A DNA stretch of 57,784 bases from Chromera velia (Eukaryota > Sar > Chromeraceae). Made by a program: the position numbers and the translations under genes. Below the pieces are notes generated by a model, which worked only from the letters and a program-made list of their open reading frames with translations, had not been told where the DNA came from and did no database searches. The stretch is from the NCBI GenBank assembly GCA_018398765.1, contig JAHBMJ010000079.1, forward strand, positions 78,721-136,504. The letters run 5' to 3'. Below, piece by piece: positions 47,386 through 57,784 of the stretch (its first letter is position 1; each line of letters opens with the position of its first letter).

Positions 47386-50300
47386 ATGTCGACCGGGTTT
47401 TATGTGAAGCACCACCTCTTTGGGGGAGAGACAGCACAACGGAATGCTTGCAGTCCCAATGCATATGCTCGAGAGTCTCCCGACTCATTTCCACCCAAGC
47501 ACCGTTCAGTGTGCCCCAGGATTTCTCCTCCTGGACGAACAACATCTGACGGGCCATCTTCTGTCTCCTCTTCCTCTTCTTGTTCTTCTTCCTCCTCCGC
47601 CTCTTCATCAGGTTCCAGCTCCTATACCTCCTCCCAGTCCCACTGCAAATGGCCTTGTCCCGCTCTTCACACGTCTGTCTTTCAAGGGCAGCGCCTCTGC
47701 GGTACCACTGGGTCTTCACTATCTGGCCTCCAGTCAACAGAAAGATCTAGCTCGGTCACCGCAGAAACGGGGGACACCTCCCTTACTGATTCCTCTGCTC
47801 CCACCTCCGTATGGGAAAACCAAAAACGTTTCCTTCTTGCAGATGAGGCCCAGGGATCCTCATCCGCTTCCTCTTCTGGTCTTCCCGACTGGAATTTGAT
47901 TTCTCGCCTCCTTTCCATATCAACCGCGTCGCACTCCCACAGCACTGGAACCCATTTCGCCATGCCCTTGCCTCCCCGCCCTCACATTCGATACACCCCC
48001 CCCCCTGTGCCCACACGACCTGATCCCAACCCCCCTCTCAATGACGTCAGCACGTGCCCTCTCGTTCTGTTCAGAGGAGTCCAAACCTCGGACGTTGGGG
48101 GGCCGACTGCTCTTCTGAAGATGAGAGTCGCACAGCGACGGTTCGCCTCTCTCTTCAGTCAAGTCGCAGGTCAGCAGCACATTCAAACAACACTTTTGTT
48201 TTCTCGTTGTGCGTGCGTCAAGTCTTCCCAAAGAATCTCAAAATCTAAATTCGTGATTACTGATTGTGAGAAATGGAATATATATGTGTGTGTGTGTATA
48301 TATCATATATATATACAGGTTTCCGACAAGGTTGTTCAGAAATGTATTGCCGCAATTACTTTCGTGGATGTCGCGTCAGATTGAGGGCCTACCTTCCTTC
48401 CTGACGATTGCAAATGTATTTGTGATCGTTGAGTGCAGGACGCACGCATCAATTGGGCCTCCAGACCCACGTGCAGAGCTTTCGGAGAAACGCATGCCGT
48501 CTCTTTTTTGTTGTGGCCGTACTGAACTGCCAGGCCCACGTGGTAGCGACCCGCACCTTCTCGCTCTGTGCAGAGTGGCAAAACGGCAAACACGACCTGT
48601 GCAGGCAAATAGCTGGTTTTTCCTCCTCCCTTTGCGGCATGAAATCTCCTGCCTACTCCCTTCAGGACCCCGACCCTACTCTGCCGATTCTCTTCACAGA
48701 CTTCTCAGGTACCTTCCTTGCCGTCTCCCTCAGTCCCCTCCTGGACAGAAGCCATCACGCACACCCCTCACAGCTGGCAGACGCAGAAAGGGCATTCTCT
48801 GCCCTCCAATTGTTTGCATCCTCTGTCTCCATGCCGATGGGGGCCATTGCCAAGACCCCCGTCGAGCAAGGAGAGGTCCTGAAAACAATGGAGACGGTCC
48901 AAAAAGACAAAGCAGCCGGGGAAGGAGAGGGAGGGGACCTAGAGGAGACAAATGGGGGGGCACCAGGGAAGGGTTTGGGTCTGAGAACCACATTGTCTTT
49001 AGGCTTGAAGGCCGCGAGACTTCGAATGCTCAGACGAGCGAAAGAGCAGCTCTCCGGAATGTTGGAGTCATCTGTGGCTGCCTTTGTTGAAGACGGGCAC
49101 GGGGAAGGAGAAGGAGAGAACGAGGCAGACGAATCAGTGTCTGACGGCCCCACTGGAGGGGCCCACCCGTCTGTGATGAATGTGTGTGTGGTGGATGATG
49201 AAGGCAACATCATCTCAGTAGTGCAAGAACGGAGGGGGGAGGAGGGGGCAGCAGGAGAGAAGGGAGCTGCACCCTCTGCATCCTCCCTGAAGCGACTGCT
49301 CTCGAAGGCAGCAGGTGCAGCGCGACTGCGTCATTCCCTGCACATGACTCGTGGAGAGGGGGGGGGAGAAGAGGGGGAGGGGGGAGCGAAGGGGAGAATC
49401 GATCCTTCCGCCCCTCTGTTGATTGTGAATGCAAAGGGGGAACTAATCGAGCTACAGCCGCCCCCAGCAGCGTCACATTTTCGAGAGGGTGTTGACGGGG
49501 GTGATGCAGAAGGGGCGCCCCTGTCAGGTGCTCCGTCACGCATCGGGGGTCTCGTGTCTCGTTTGAAGGGGAGACACTTGAAAGTGGCAAGGGGACTGGA
49601 GGCCTTCAGAGACCTCTCCCGACTCTCCGAGAGTCTGGCGGTATCCAGCGGAAGGGAACAAGACTCTGGTGGCAGAGAGGAGGATGGAGAAGGAAAGGAA
49701 GGAGAAGCAGAAGAGGGCATTGAGGGGCAAAGAGAAGGGGAAGCGGGAAGAATGGAAGGTGCAGAGACAGCAGAACAGGGGGGTGGGGGTTTGCGTCTGG
49801 GCACCGTGATGACTTTGGGCCTCCGTGCCGCTCGAGTACGGATGATGCGACGAGCCCAAGATCAGTTGGCAGAGACGGTCATGCGGGGGGTTTTGGAGGC
49901 GGCAGAGGGGATGGAAGAAGGGGAAGGAGGGGGTGAGGACCAGGGGGTAGAGGGCTTGAAGCAGCAGCCTGTATTGAATGTTTGCGTGGTAGATGACGAT
50001 GGAAACATTGTGAGTGTGGAACAGAAGGAAGAGGAAGGAAGAGAGGGAAGTGAGGAGAGAAGCCTCTCATCGCTTCAAAATCTCCTCAACAAATCTGCAG
50101 GAGCAGCGAGACTTCGAATGTCTTTGAGAAAGGGTAAGGGAGGGGACCAAACAAGCACCCCTGACGAAATTCGTGTCGACCCTTCTGCCCCTGTCGCACT
50201 CGTCAACCTGAAGGGTGAGTTACTCGATATCAAACCTCCCCCCGCAGCAGCCGCTGAACCCCCACCGGGCCCTGACTCTTCTGGTGGAGGCACTGGTGCT

Positions 50301-52133
50301 TTTGCCTCTGCGTGGCAGGCCATGCTTCGAAAGAAGGAAGGGGCCACAGTCGTTGGTCTCGCTTGCTTCAACAGACTCCGATCGCTGCCGAAACGCATCA
50401 CAGTCACGCAGGAGACGGTAGAACCAGAAAAAGACGAGGGGGGTGAGAATGAAACGGAAGAGGACGTACAAAAGGAAGGTGAGAAACAGGAAGGGCGGCT
50501 GGGTATGAAGGGAATGCTTGCAGTCGGCCTGAAAGCAGCGCGTGCTCGTCTTTTGCGAAAGGCGCGTGCTGCAATGGCAGATGCCGTCTTGGAAAGTCTC
50601 GAGGACGCAGTAGCGGGTGGTGACGAAGGGGACGATGGTCGGCAGGGACAGGGGGCAGGGATGGAGGGGGGTGCAGTGAATGTGTGCGTGGTGGATGATG
50701 AGGGAAATATCATTTCGATGGGAAAAGAGATCGCAGCAACAGCAGGAGAGAAGGGAGCTACAACCTCTGCATCCTCCCTGAAGCGACTGCTCTCGAAGGC
50801 AGCAGGTGCAGCGCGACTGCGTCAATCGCTGCACATGACTCGTGGAGAGGGGGGGGGGGAAGAGGGGGAGGGGGAAGAGAAGGGGAGAATTGATCCCTCT
50901 GCCCCTCTGTTGATTGTGAATGCAAAGGGGGAACTAATAGACCTTCAACCTCCCCCAGCAGCCTCGTCTCCTGATTCCATTTCCTCCCCCTCCTCTTCCA
51001 AATTGCCCCCCCATTTGATCGCTTCCTTCTTGGCAAAAAAGGGCACTGCAGTCGCACGCGGCCTCTCGTCTTTGAGAACGCTGCAAGGCCTGTCACAGCG
51101 ACTCGCTGCGACAGAGGGCGCAGATGAGGGTGCCCTCTCCGATGGAGATCCAGAGCCCGTCTCAGCTCCCCCCCCCAAGACCCAGGTGTGCTCCCTGAGA
51201 ATCCTCTCACGAATACGCAACCTGAGGAGGCAGCAGCGCCAGACCGCAGAAGAAGAAAAAGGACAAATTAACTACTTTCATAGAACTAAAAACTCCGGGA
51301 AACAAGCAAAGAAGCGACGCACTCGCAAAACGAGGAGAGCGTCAAAATCCCTCATGCGGAGACCGCATCCGAGAATGGCAAAAGCCCTAGAGAGGGCTTG
51401 CCCCATGAGGGCATTCGAGGCAGAGGTCGCGAGGATTATCTCCCGAATTTCAGGACGCCATCACTTTTTGTCTCCAAACCTTCTGGTCATTGTGCACCAC
51501 CCATGGCCTCTCACTGGAAGGCAAAAGGAGAAAGAGAGAAGGAGGAAGTTGGAGGAAGAATCGGGAGGTCTGGAGGTGAGGGCAACCTTCTTCAAGACAC
51601 AGGGCGAGGATGAGATGTCCAGTTCTGTGTTGGTGCTTCAAAAGACAAAAAAGAACGCACAGCTTCAGACTCTGCCTCTTAGCGTGAGAGAGTGGGAAAG
51701 GACGGCCGAGATTTTAGCTCAGTTGAGGAGATTGCATCAGGAAAGTGGGTCGGGGGGCCTTTTGGTAGATGGTGAACGCGATTTTCGTTCGTCGGCAGAT
51801 CGCCTTTATGACCTCTGCATAAGGAGAGTTGACCCAGCTGATTGTCTGTCTAGTTACGGCAACGGAAGCAGCAAAACTCCCCGACAGTATGCAGATGTGG
51901 TGTCGGCTCTTGGAAGTATTCCTTTGACAATGCCATGCAAAAAGAGGGGGAACAAACAAGGAAGTGGGTTCTCTTCTGTCCCTTCGAGCCGCTCAGCTCT
52001 GAAGTTGTTGTATGCTAAAAAAGCAGCCCGATACAGATCATTTCGAATTTTGTGTGGACAAAAAGGTGAAAGCGGACATACAGGAATAAGGGACGTCACT
52101 TTAGTTCACTTAGGACTTGAGTTGGGGCAATAA
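47386..52133 (+). CDS. Triple-repeat protein of unknown function
   Basis: Exon 1, 47386-48169, and exon 2, 48439-52133, join in phase 1 (an extra small exon near 48320 is possible) to give 1492 residues. Exon 1 is serine/proline-rich and disordered-looking. Exon 2 contains three long repeats (about 48961-49640, 49788-50420, 50506-51120). Each repeat has GLKAARLRMLRRA-like helix, an acidic Gly/Glu linker, NVCVVDDEGNIIS, SLKRLLSKAAGAARLR, an acidic linker, IDPSAPLLIVNAKGELI, PPPAA, and a further helix. NVCVVDDEGNII and LLIVNAKGELI look like copies of one short hairpin motif. The C-terminal 330 residues are basic and then globular (FLSPNLLVIVHHPWPL; SADRLYDLCIRRVDPADCL). There is no signal peptide, membrane segment or known enzyme motif. 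I do not recognise the family. Confidence 0.85.
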
Positions 52134-52456
52134 AAACTAATGTACACAATTTCATGCAAGTGTCGTCACAAATTGAATGTTCACCATCAATGTCAGCATC
52201 ATACTACGCCATCGTTATGACGACGCTATCGGCTCAGAAACAAGCCTACTCAGCAGGTTTGAACTAATGTATTCACTGGTGTTCATGTCTAGGTTCATGT
52301 AAAATAGTACAGTTATGTACAAGTAAGTTATGATATAATTGGTTAATAAACAGTATGCTATAGGTAGCTAGGATTTTAGCGGATTTTATGGGATTTCATC
52401 TAGGACAGAGAGTATAAGAATAGAAGAAAAAGTTGAAGGATAGACGAGGATTCGGC
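52134..52456. other. AT-rich 3' flank
   Basis: Follows the triple-repeat gene stop. No gene or repeat beyond AT-rich sequence is seen before the MITE at 52457. Confidence 0.5.
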
Positions 52457-52972
52457 TACACAGTACGGTTAGGAGTTACTACCAGCTCTTTTTAGCCAGT
52501 AGCGAGTTACCGTCAGTTTGGTAATTATGAGATGGTAACCGGCGGACTTGAAGGCGTGTACCACTACTATGGTACTTCAAGGAAAAACTCTGCTAAAAAC
52601 AGTTGCTAGACCTATTTTAAAGCCTAACCACTTAACTCATTAGCAGTTTAGAGCCCTAAAATGATCATACTCAAATAATATATGCTATACATAGTGATAT
52701 ACTACTTAAAGTTCAGTCATGAAATGATAAACATTGAATTTTATTAGAATGAACTTTTAATGAATGCCAAAAATATAATTTTTAGTAGTTTTAGTAGTCT
52801 AAAATTGTTTTTGTAGGTTAAGTTTGACTCAGAATATAGCCAAATCTGCCTGTTTGTAGCTACTACCACTACCACTGGAACACTACTACCGTAATCATAA
52901 AATTGGTAACCGGGTGGCCTAGCGGCCACCTAGTAACCGTCCTACTTTCGTTACTTCTAACCGTACTGTGTA
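52457..52972. mobile_element. MITE with perfect terminal inverted repeats and 8-bp target duplication
   Basis: A 516-bp element. Both ends read TACACAGTACGGTTAG (16 bp perfect, left forward, right complemented) followed by similar GAGTTAC/AAGTAAC. The element is flanked by an exact 8-bp direct repeat GATTCGGC (52449-52456 and 52973-52980). The interior is AT-rich with TACTACCACTACC-type repeats and no coding capacity. An 8-bp target duplication is what hAT-superfamily elements leave; the superfamily call is inferred from that length. Confidence 0.88.
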
Positions 52973-52980
52973 GATTCGGC

Positions 52981-54907
52981 TGGATGGACGAATTAATGAG
53001 GTAAGCGAAACTCCTTTTCAAGAGGTAACCATTTGGCAAAGATGGAACACTCAGGAGAATAATTCTTCTCTCAGGCTTCGTTCACTCGCAGGTATTGGTG
53101 AGTCTGGGAGTGCAACCTAGCGGGAGTGCAGCAAGCAGGGAGTGCTTATATTTACTGTGCCCTGACCCCGCTTATAGGGCTTATGCCTTCTCATGTTTCA
53201 GGACGCTGGTGCTTATGTCTGTATGGTGAAGAAGTAGTGAGTGTTTGAATTTTCAGAATAAAAAGGATTTTGGCAAATTTGAGGGGATTTCAGCTATAAA
53301 AATCTAAAGCCTAGAATCTAGCGGACTATTCATTAAATAAATTTACGCAGGATTTAAATTTTTAAAGTCGCTAAAATTTTAATCTAAATCCATTTATGCT
53401 ATCCGTGGGGCTTCAATAAGTGTCAGATGATCACGGTTTCACAACAGAAACTATCTTCTAACATAAAAAGACACCTGCTCATAGTTTTCTGAAGAAAAAT
53501 GGTTGAGAAATAAAGGAAATCTGGTCATCCAAATATTTTTGCCGTCTTCGTCTGTTTCTCTTTCAAGCTTCACTGCCATTCTCTGCCATTTGGGCTGGTT
53601 CCCATGTCCCCTTGCCATTCTCTTTACTCCCGGAAGGAGCGGGGGAGCGGAAGCATGGCCACCGGTGGGGGAGAGAAAAGACCCGCCGAACCTAGCTACG
53701 TGCATAACCGATACGCGGCCATGCAGGGCCGAACGTATACGTATAACTCAGATTGAGCATAGAATTCCTCGGTGCTGCTTTTATCTCCATTAAACAAACC
53801 CATCAAGACTCAGTAAGGGAGCAGCATCCATGTCGCAGTCTCCTGAGCATAAGCACTCTTCTCCTTCCCCATCTTGACATGACCTTTTGATCTGATAAGA
53901 GAGCTGGGCCTTCTTCTCCTCCGTCTTCAACATTTCCTACTCTTCCGTCTTCAACCACTGACTGCCATCGCCCAGGACGTCAAAAAACATCAAAAAGCCA
54001 GTTAAAGAGTAAGGCAGATGGCACCAGCGAAGTGGGCTTGTCCACAGCTAAGGGAGCCCCCCCGAGTGGGGCAGCTAACTCTCCACCACCATGTGCATCC
54101 CCCTGCAGGTCCGCCTCTCAGCTAGATGAGCCCCCCGCCAAGACTGAAGAAAACTACCCCGCCTAGGCTGCCCTTCCCACGGCAGGAAGGGCATAGGAAG
54201 CGATAATAGCTGGGCTCTCTCCACCCAGCCAGCCAGTCACAGTGTGTGCATGGGGCCCAGTGGGGAGGAACAAAGAGAAGGAGTGGAGGTGGATGGACGC
54301 CGTAGCAATGGCTGTAAACGCATGTCGGACAGACCCACCTAGGGTGGAGCAGGGCCGAATCGAAAGGGCACAATGGTGGGAGGAGGAGAGGAAGGGACAC
54401 GCTAAAGCGGTCGGAAGGGCAAGAAAGGAAGCGAGGGAGTGAAGGGTGGAGTAACGAAGGCAGCCGCCCCCTAGCTCTAGCTTCATTACGGCAGAAGTCC
54501 GCACCCTTCCAACCCCCCCGCCCAAGATACCACCAATCCTCCTCCTGCCGATTCAAGGACCTTTTAGACCCTCTGGGCTGCGACGAGGGATGGTTGACCC
54601 AATCAGACAGGCTACGGAACGCTGAGCGCGAGTCAAGACAGCAACCCGTAGAGAATAGGAAGAGGAGGCAGAAAAGGAAATCCAAGAGAGGGAGGAGTGG
54701 AGAGCCAGATAGAGAAGGGGAGAGAACCCACACCTGAGGCAACCCGCACAGCCCCAGACGCCACAGATCGTCAAAAGGATGGTAAAGGCAGCCATCCGCA
54801 CAACCTCTCCTGATGACTAGCGAGCAGACAGGCAGGCAAGGCTATCCATCACCCCAATAGTCTACCAACTCAATGTCAGCCCAGCCGGAGCCGACCTTAC
54901 ACCCAAT
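52981..54907. other. Intergenic region without a secure gene
   Basis: 52981-53450 is AT-rich; 53450-54900 is mixed to GC-rich with short open frames on both strands, none with recognisable domains or convincing splice structure. It may be the 5' part of a gene or retroelement continuing to the right. Confidence 0.4.
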
Positions 54908-55147
54908 ATGGGGCTGACAGATGATGAGGCCCTCCAGAAGGGGATCGAGAACTCGCTGTCGGAGACGCCAGGCCCTGCCCTTCCTGCTTGTTCTAACTCA
55001 CCTTCCTCTCTTTCCTCTGCTTCCTCTTCATCTTCCTCTTCCTCGTCCTCTTCCTCTTCCTCCTCCTCTTCCTCTTCCTCTTCTTATTCCCCTCCTTTCT
55101 CTTCTGAGGCACCCTTAGCTCAGATCCAAGAACAGACAGATACATAA
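54908..55147 (+). CDS. Short open frame with UIM-like helix and poly-serine
   Basis: ATG at 54908, 79 residues, TAA at 55145. The N-terminus MGLTDDEALQKGIENSLSE matches the ubiquitin-interacting-motif pattern (acidic residues, L-x-x-A/G-I-x-x-S-L-x-E). A pure serine run of about 24 codons (TCC/TCT/TCA) follows. It could be an exon of a larger gene, a retroelement ORF fragment, or chance. No neighbouring exons were identified. Confidence 0.3.
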   Translation: MGLTDDEALQKGIENSLSETPGPALPACSNSPSSLSSASSSSSSSSSSSSSSSSSSSSSYSPPFSSEAPLAQIQEQTDT

Positions 55148-55560
55148 GCAGGCACAGACAGACAGACAGACACAAAGCTAAGTGTGGACAGTAGTCAAAT
55201 TAAGCAAAAAGGCAGACCAGAGCAGCCGCAGTGCAGGCGCAGATGGAGACAGGCAAAAGACGGCAGGACAAGACAGATGCAGGCAGTTACAGACAGCGAC
55301 AGAGAGATACAGAAAGCCGGAGGCAGACACAGACAGCTACAGGCAGACACAGACAGTCTGAGATGCAGGCAGCTACAGATAGACATAAACAGACGTAGAC
55401 AGATACAGACAGATGCAGACAGACACAGACGGACGCAGATTCAGACAGATGTAGATAGACACAGCCAGCGACAGCAAGATACAGAAAGAAACAGCTAGCA
55501 ACAGAAAGACAGTGGGAGGGGAGTCCAACGGCTAAGCAAACAACTAAACGCCTATGATAC
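55148..55560. repeat. ACAGACAG-type degenerate array
   Basis: Degenerate 6-12-bp repeats such as CAGACAGATACAGACAG cover most of about 55140-55515. No gene is supported. Confidence 0.7.
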
Positions 55561-56406
55561 GGCTGGGGGGGAGGGGGGCCCAAACGCCTGTGACACGGCG
55601 GCTGGCCCTTCTTCTTCCCACAAGCAGGAGGGGGGGGTGCGTGTTCCTCTGAGGGATTGTTATGCGGCGGGGGAGGGGGGCCAACCCACGGCCGGACCCT
55701 CCCCTGGGCAGACGGGGGAGTCTCACCTCAGAGGAGAAGGAGGCGCTCAAGACAGACCCGCCACCAGCCTAGAGGAAGGTCCCCTCATACCTATTCAAAG
55801 ACACACCCACACCTAACCCCAACCGCGGCCCCCCGCATCCCCCAACCACACACCAGAACGTTTTCACATAGGCACCGTCACACCCTTCTCACAACTCACC
55901 AGGACCCCCCCAACCCTACCACCACACAGGAGATGGAGATTTGACAAAGTGAGCGTCCTCAGACAAAACTCAGACCCTCTCCCCCTCCGACTCCTTTCCC
56001 CCCCCCCCAAAGAAAGAGACCTATGGAACGACAGAGACTTTAATGAACCTGAAGACTGCAGGACTACCAGATGCTGCCCCTTCGCCTTCCCCCCTCATAC
56101 ACACCCCCACCGCCGCCTCCCACCACCGAGCACTACCATCCACAATGCCCCCCTACTACAGCTGCCCACCGTGTGAACACTCAGTCTGGACCCAGGACTC
56201 CTCCCTAACCCCACCCCCATGAGGACCTCACCCCGTCTCGCACTCGTATAGACAGCAAACCCCCCCTCTTCCTGCAATATACCCTCCACCCAGTCCCCGA
56301 CGCGCTCTTCATTGAACCCTGATACAGCTCCCTTCCAACCGGCTGCCACACTCCCAAAAAAACCCATTCTACATACATACATACACAAGCACACACATCC
56401 ATAGAC

Positions 56407-57130
56407 CCCAAAAAGCCTCAGCAACACATCAGAGGCAGCCCCCTTCCAACCACTAGAACCCCCAAAGTCATCCACTCTGCATACACGCACATACACGCAC
56501 ACACACCCACAGAGTCTGACCCCAGAAAGCCTCAGCGACACCCTAGAGGCAGCCCCCTTCCAACCACCAGAACCCCCGAAGCCACCCACCCCACATACAC
56601 ACACACACACATGCACACACATCCACAGACCCCAGAAAGCCTCAGCGACACCCTAAAGGCAGCCCCCTTCCAACTACCAGAACCCTCGAAGCCATCTACC
56701 TCGCATACACGTACATATATGCACACACACCCACAGACTCCAGAAAGGCTCAGCAACACCCCAGAGGCAGCCCCCTTCCAACCACCAGAACCCCTGAAGC
56801 CACCCACCCCACATATTATACACACACATACGCACACATACCCACAGACCCCAGAAAGCCTCAGCGTCACCCCAGAGGCAGCCCCTTTCCAACCACCAGA
56901 ACACCCGAAGCCACCCACCCTGCATATACGCACACATATACACACACACACACACATACACACACACATACATACACACCTACAGACCCCAGAAAGCCTT
57001 AGCAATACCCCAGAGGCAGCCCCCTTCCAACCACCAGTACCCCCGCAGACACTCACCCCATATACATAACCCCATACACATACATACACGCAAACCCCCA
57101 AAAGCCTCAGTGATACACCAGCCGAGATCC
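56407..57130. repeat. Minisatellite of about 110-bp units
   Basis: Seven copies of a roughly 65-bp core (CCCCAGAAAGCCTCAGC ... AGGCAGCCCCCTTCCAACC then ACCAGAACCCCC) start near 56407, 56521, 56631, 56739, 56850, 56988 and 57098, joined by CA-rich linkers with variable length. Four central copies happen to keep one reading frame (spacings 108, 111, 138), but others do not (110), so I do not call a protein. Confidence 0.85.
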
Positions 57131-57156
57131 CCACCTCCCCAAAGGGGTAACCAGGA

Positions 57157-57600
57157 GTGCCAGATGAAGCCCCAACAGACCATTTCGAGAGGTGTAAATG
57201 GGTAGCGGACAAGAAAGTCCGTGAGCGGCGCTTTAAAAGGATACGGAAGGAGATGTGGGGCGGTGAGGAAAGGGAGAAAGAGGAAAAGGATGATAAACCC
57301 CCTGATTTGGTCAACTCAGAGCATTTGAACAGTGAAGATGAAGGCACAGCAGCCAGACACAGCACCAAAACACCCACCCTCCCACCCCGGAACTCGCAAG
57401 AGGCGAGGGCGAGCGAATGTTGTTACGTCATTGCTGTGTATGCCATAGGTCGGGGAGAAGGTGCACCTTGTGCTAATGTGTCCGGCAAGGGAGACCGTGC
57501 AGCACAAACGGTCTCATTTGCCCCCTCAAAGCTCCAGCAGACACCCAAGCCTACCCCCCCGGCGCAAGAACATGTCAGAACCCCCACAACACTCCACTAG
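57157..57600 (+). CDS. Open frame of unknown function at right edge
   Basis: An open stretch of 147 codons reading DHFERCKWVADKKVRERRFK then RIRKEMWGGEEREKEEKDDK; a charged, probably helical N-terminal half and a proline-rich tail. No ATG with clear context, no splice partners and no known domain. It may be an exon or part of a decayed retroelement. Confidence 0.22.
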   Translation: MPDEAPTDHFERCKWVADKKVRERRFKRIRKEMWGGEEREKEEKDDKPPDLVNSEHLNSEDEGTAARHSTKTPTLPPRNSQEARASECCYVIAVYAIGRGEGAPCANVSGKGDRAAQTVSFAPSKLQQTPKPTPPAQEHVRTPTTLH

Positions 57601-57784
57601 ACACCCCCCCTCCACCGCCAAGCGCTCCCCCGCCCTAGAGACAAAGACCGAAGCAACAAAGGGGAGGGGGGCGGCTCAGACCCCTCGTCCTCCTCTTCCG
57701 CTAGTTCGTCCACTTCCGCCCCCTCCTCTTCCTCCTCCTTCTCTTCCTCCTCCTCCTCCTCCTCCTCCTCTTCTTCCTCCTCCT
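57601..57784. repeat. (TCC)n-rich right edge
   Basis: GC-rich sequence passing into TCC/TTC triplets (57690-57784) that run off the window. On the plus strand they would encode poly-serine, as at 55010-55085. Confidence 0.6.

Noticed and set aside
47420-47899. 159-codon plus-strand proline/leucine frame
   Set aside because: It is the alternative frame of exon 1 of the triple-repeat gene; the chosen frame has an ATG and a phase-matching donor.
56532-57377. 281-codon minus-strand frame rich in Val-Cys-Gly
   Set aside because: It is the complement of a CA-linked minisatellite; cysteine and valine arise from TGTG runs.

Overview
This is a nuclear eukaryotic window. It is intron-dense, with GT-AG introns, many exons of only 10-150 bp, and introns full of CAGA/CAGG-type and CA/GA microsatellites. 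Gene content (NTPDase, ARF, SPX-EXS phosphate exporter, COPI-associated-type membrane protein, EGF/ShKT-like surface protein) and the abundance of TGCATGC palindromes suggest an alveolate alga close to Apicomplexa. A chromerid such as Chromera velia is my best guess; this is inference and I could not test it. No prokaryotic, organellar or viral gene block is seen.

Layout, left to right. (1) About 1-5165, minus: an ecto-apyrase (GDA1/CD39 NTPDase) whose exons keep phase and carry the apyrase motifs; its 3' end is unresolved or lies off the window. (2) 6084-8955, plus: a secreted protein built of tandem six-cysteine modules, head-to-head with the apyrase and showing one apparent 1-nt frameshift. 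(3) 11841-12502, minus: an ARF-family GTPase, head-to-head with (4) 13218-19969, plus: a ten-exon SPX-EXS (XPR1/PHO1/SYG1-type) transporter. (5) 19970-24218: convergent intergenic DNA with an AT-rich island and an inverted-repeat element. (6) 24219 to about 35800, probably to about 37285, minus: a very large multi-exon extracellular-type protein ending in EGF and ShKT-like cysteine modules. (7) 37566-41746, plus: a small polytopic membrane protein resembling the COPI-associated family. (8) 42719-43944: a hAT-type transposon remnant with inverted repeats. (9) 44338-46497, minus: an intronless 719-residue glycosyltransferase-like protein, head-to-head with (10) 47386-52133, plus: a 1492-residue protein of three long internal repeats that I do not recognise. 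(11) 52457-52972: a MITE with perfect 16-bp terminal inverted repeats and an exact 8-bp target duplication. (12) 53000-57784: low-complexity DNA, minisatellite and small open frames, no secure gene.

Splice junctions were placed by hand from GT/AG signals and reading-phase continuity. Internal exons of the main genes are well supported; first exons, untranslated regions and a few microexons are not. Three divergent gene pairs share 0.7-0.9 kb intergenic regions that each carry clustered TGCATGC/ATGCAT palindromes, the most coherent regulatory signal in the window. Nothing here forms an obvious metabolic operon; functions range over nucleotide hydrolysis at the surface, vesicle traffic, phosphate export and cell-surface or secreted structure.
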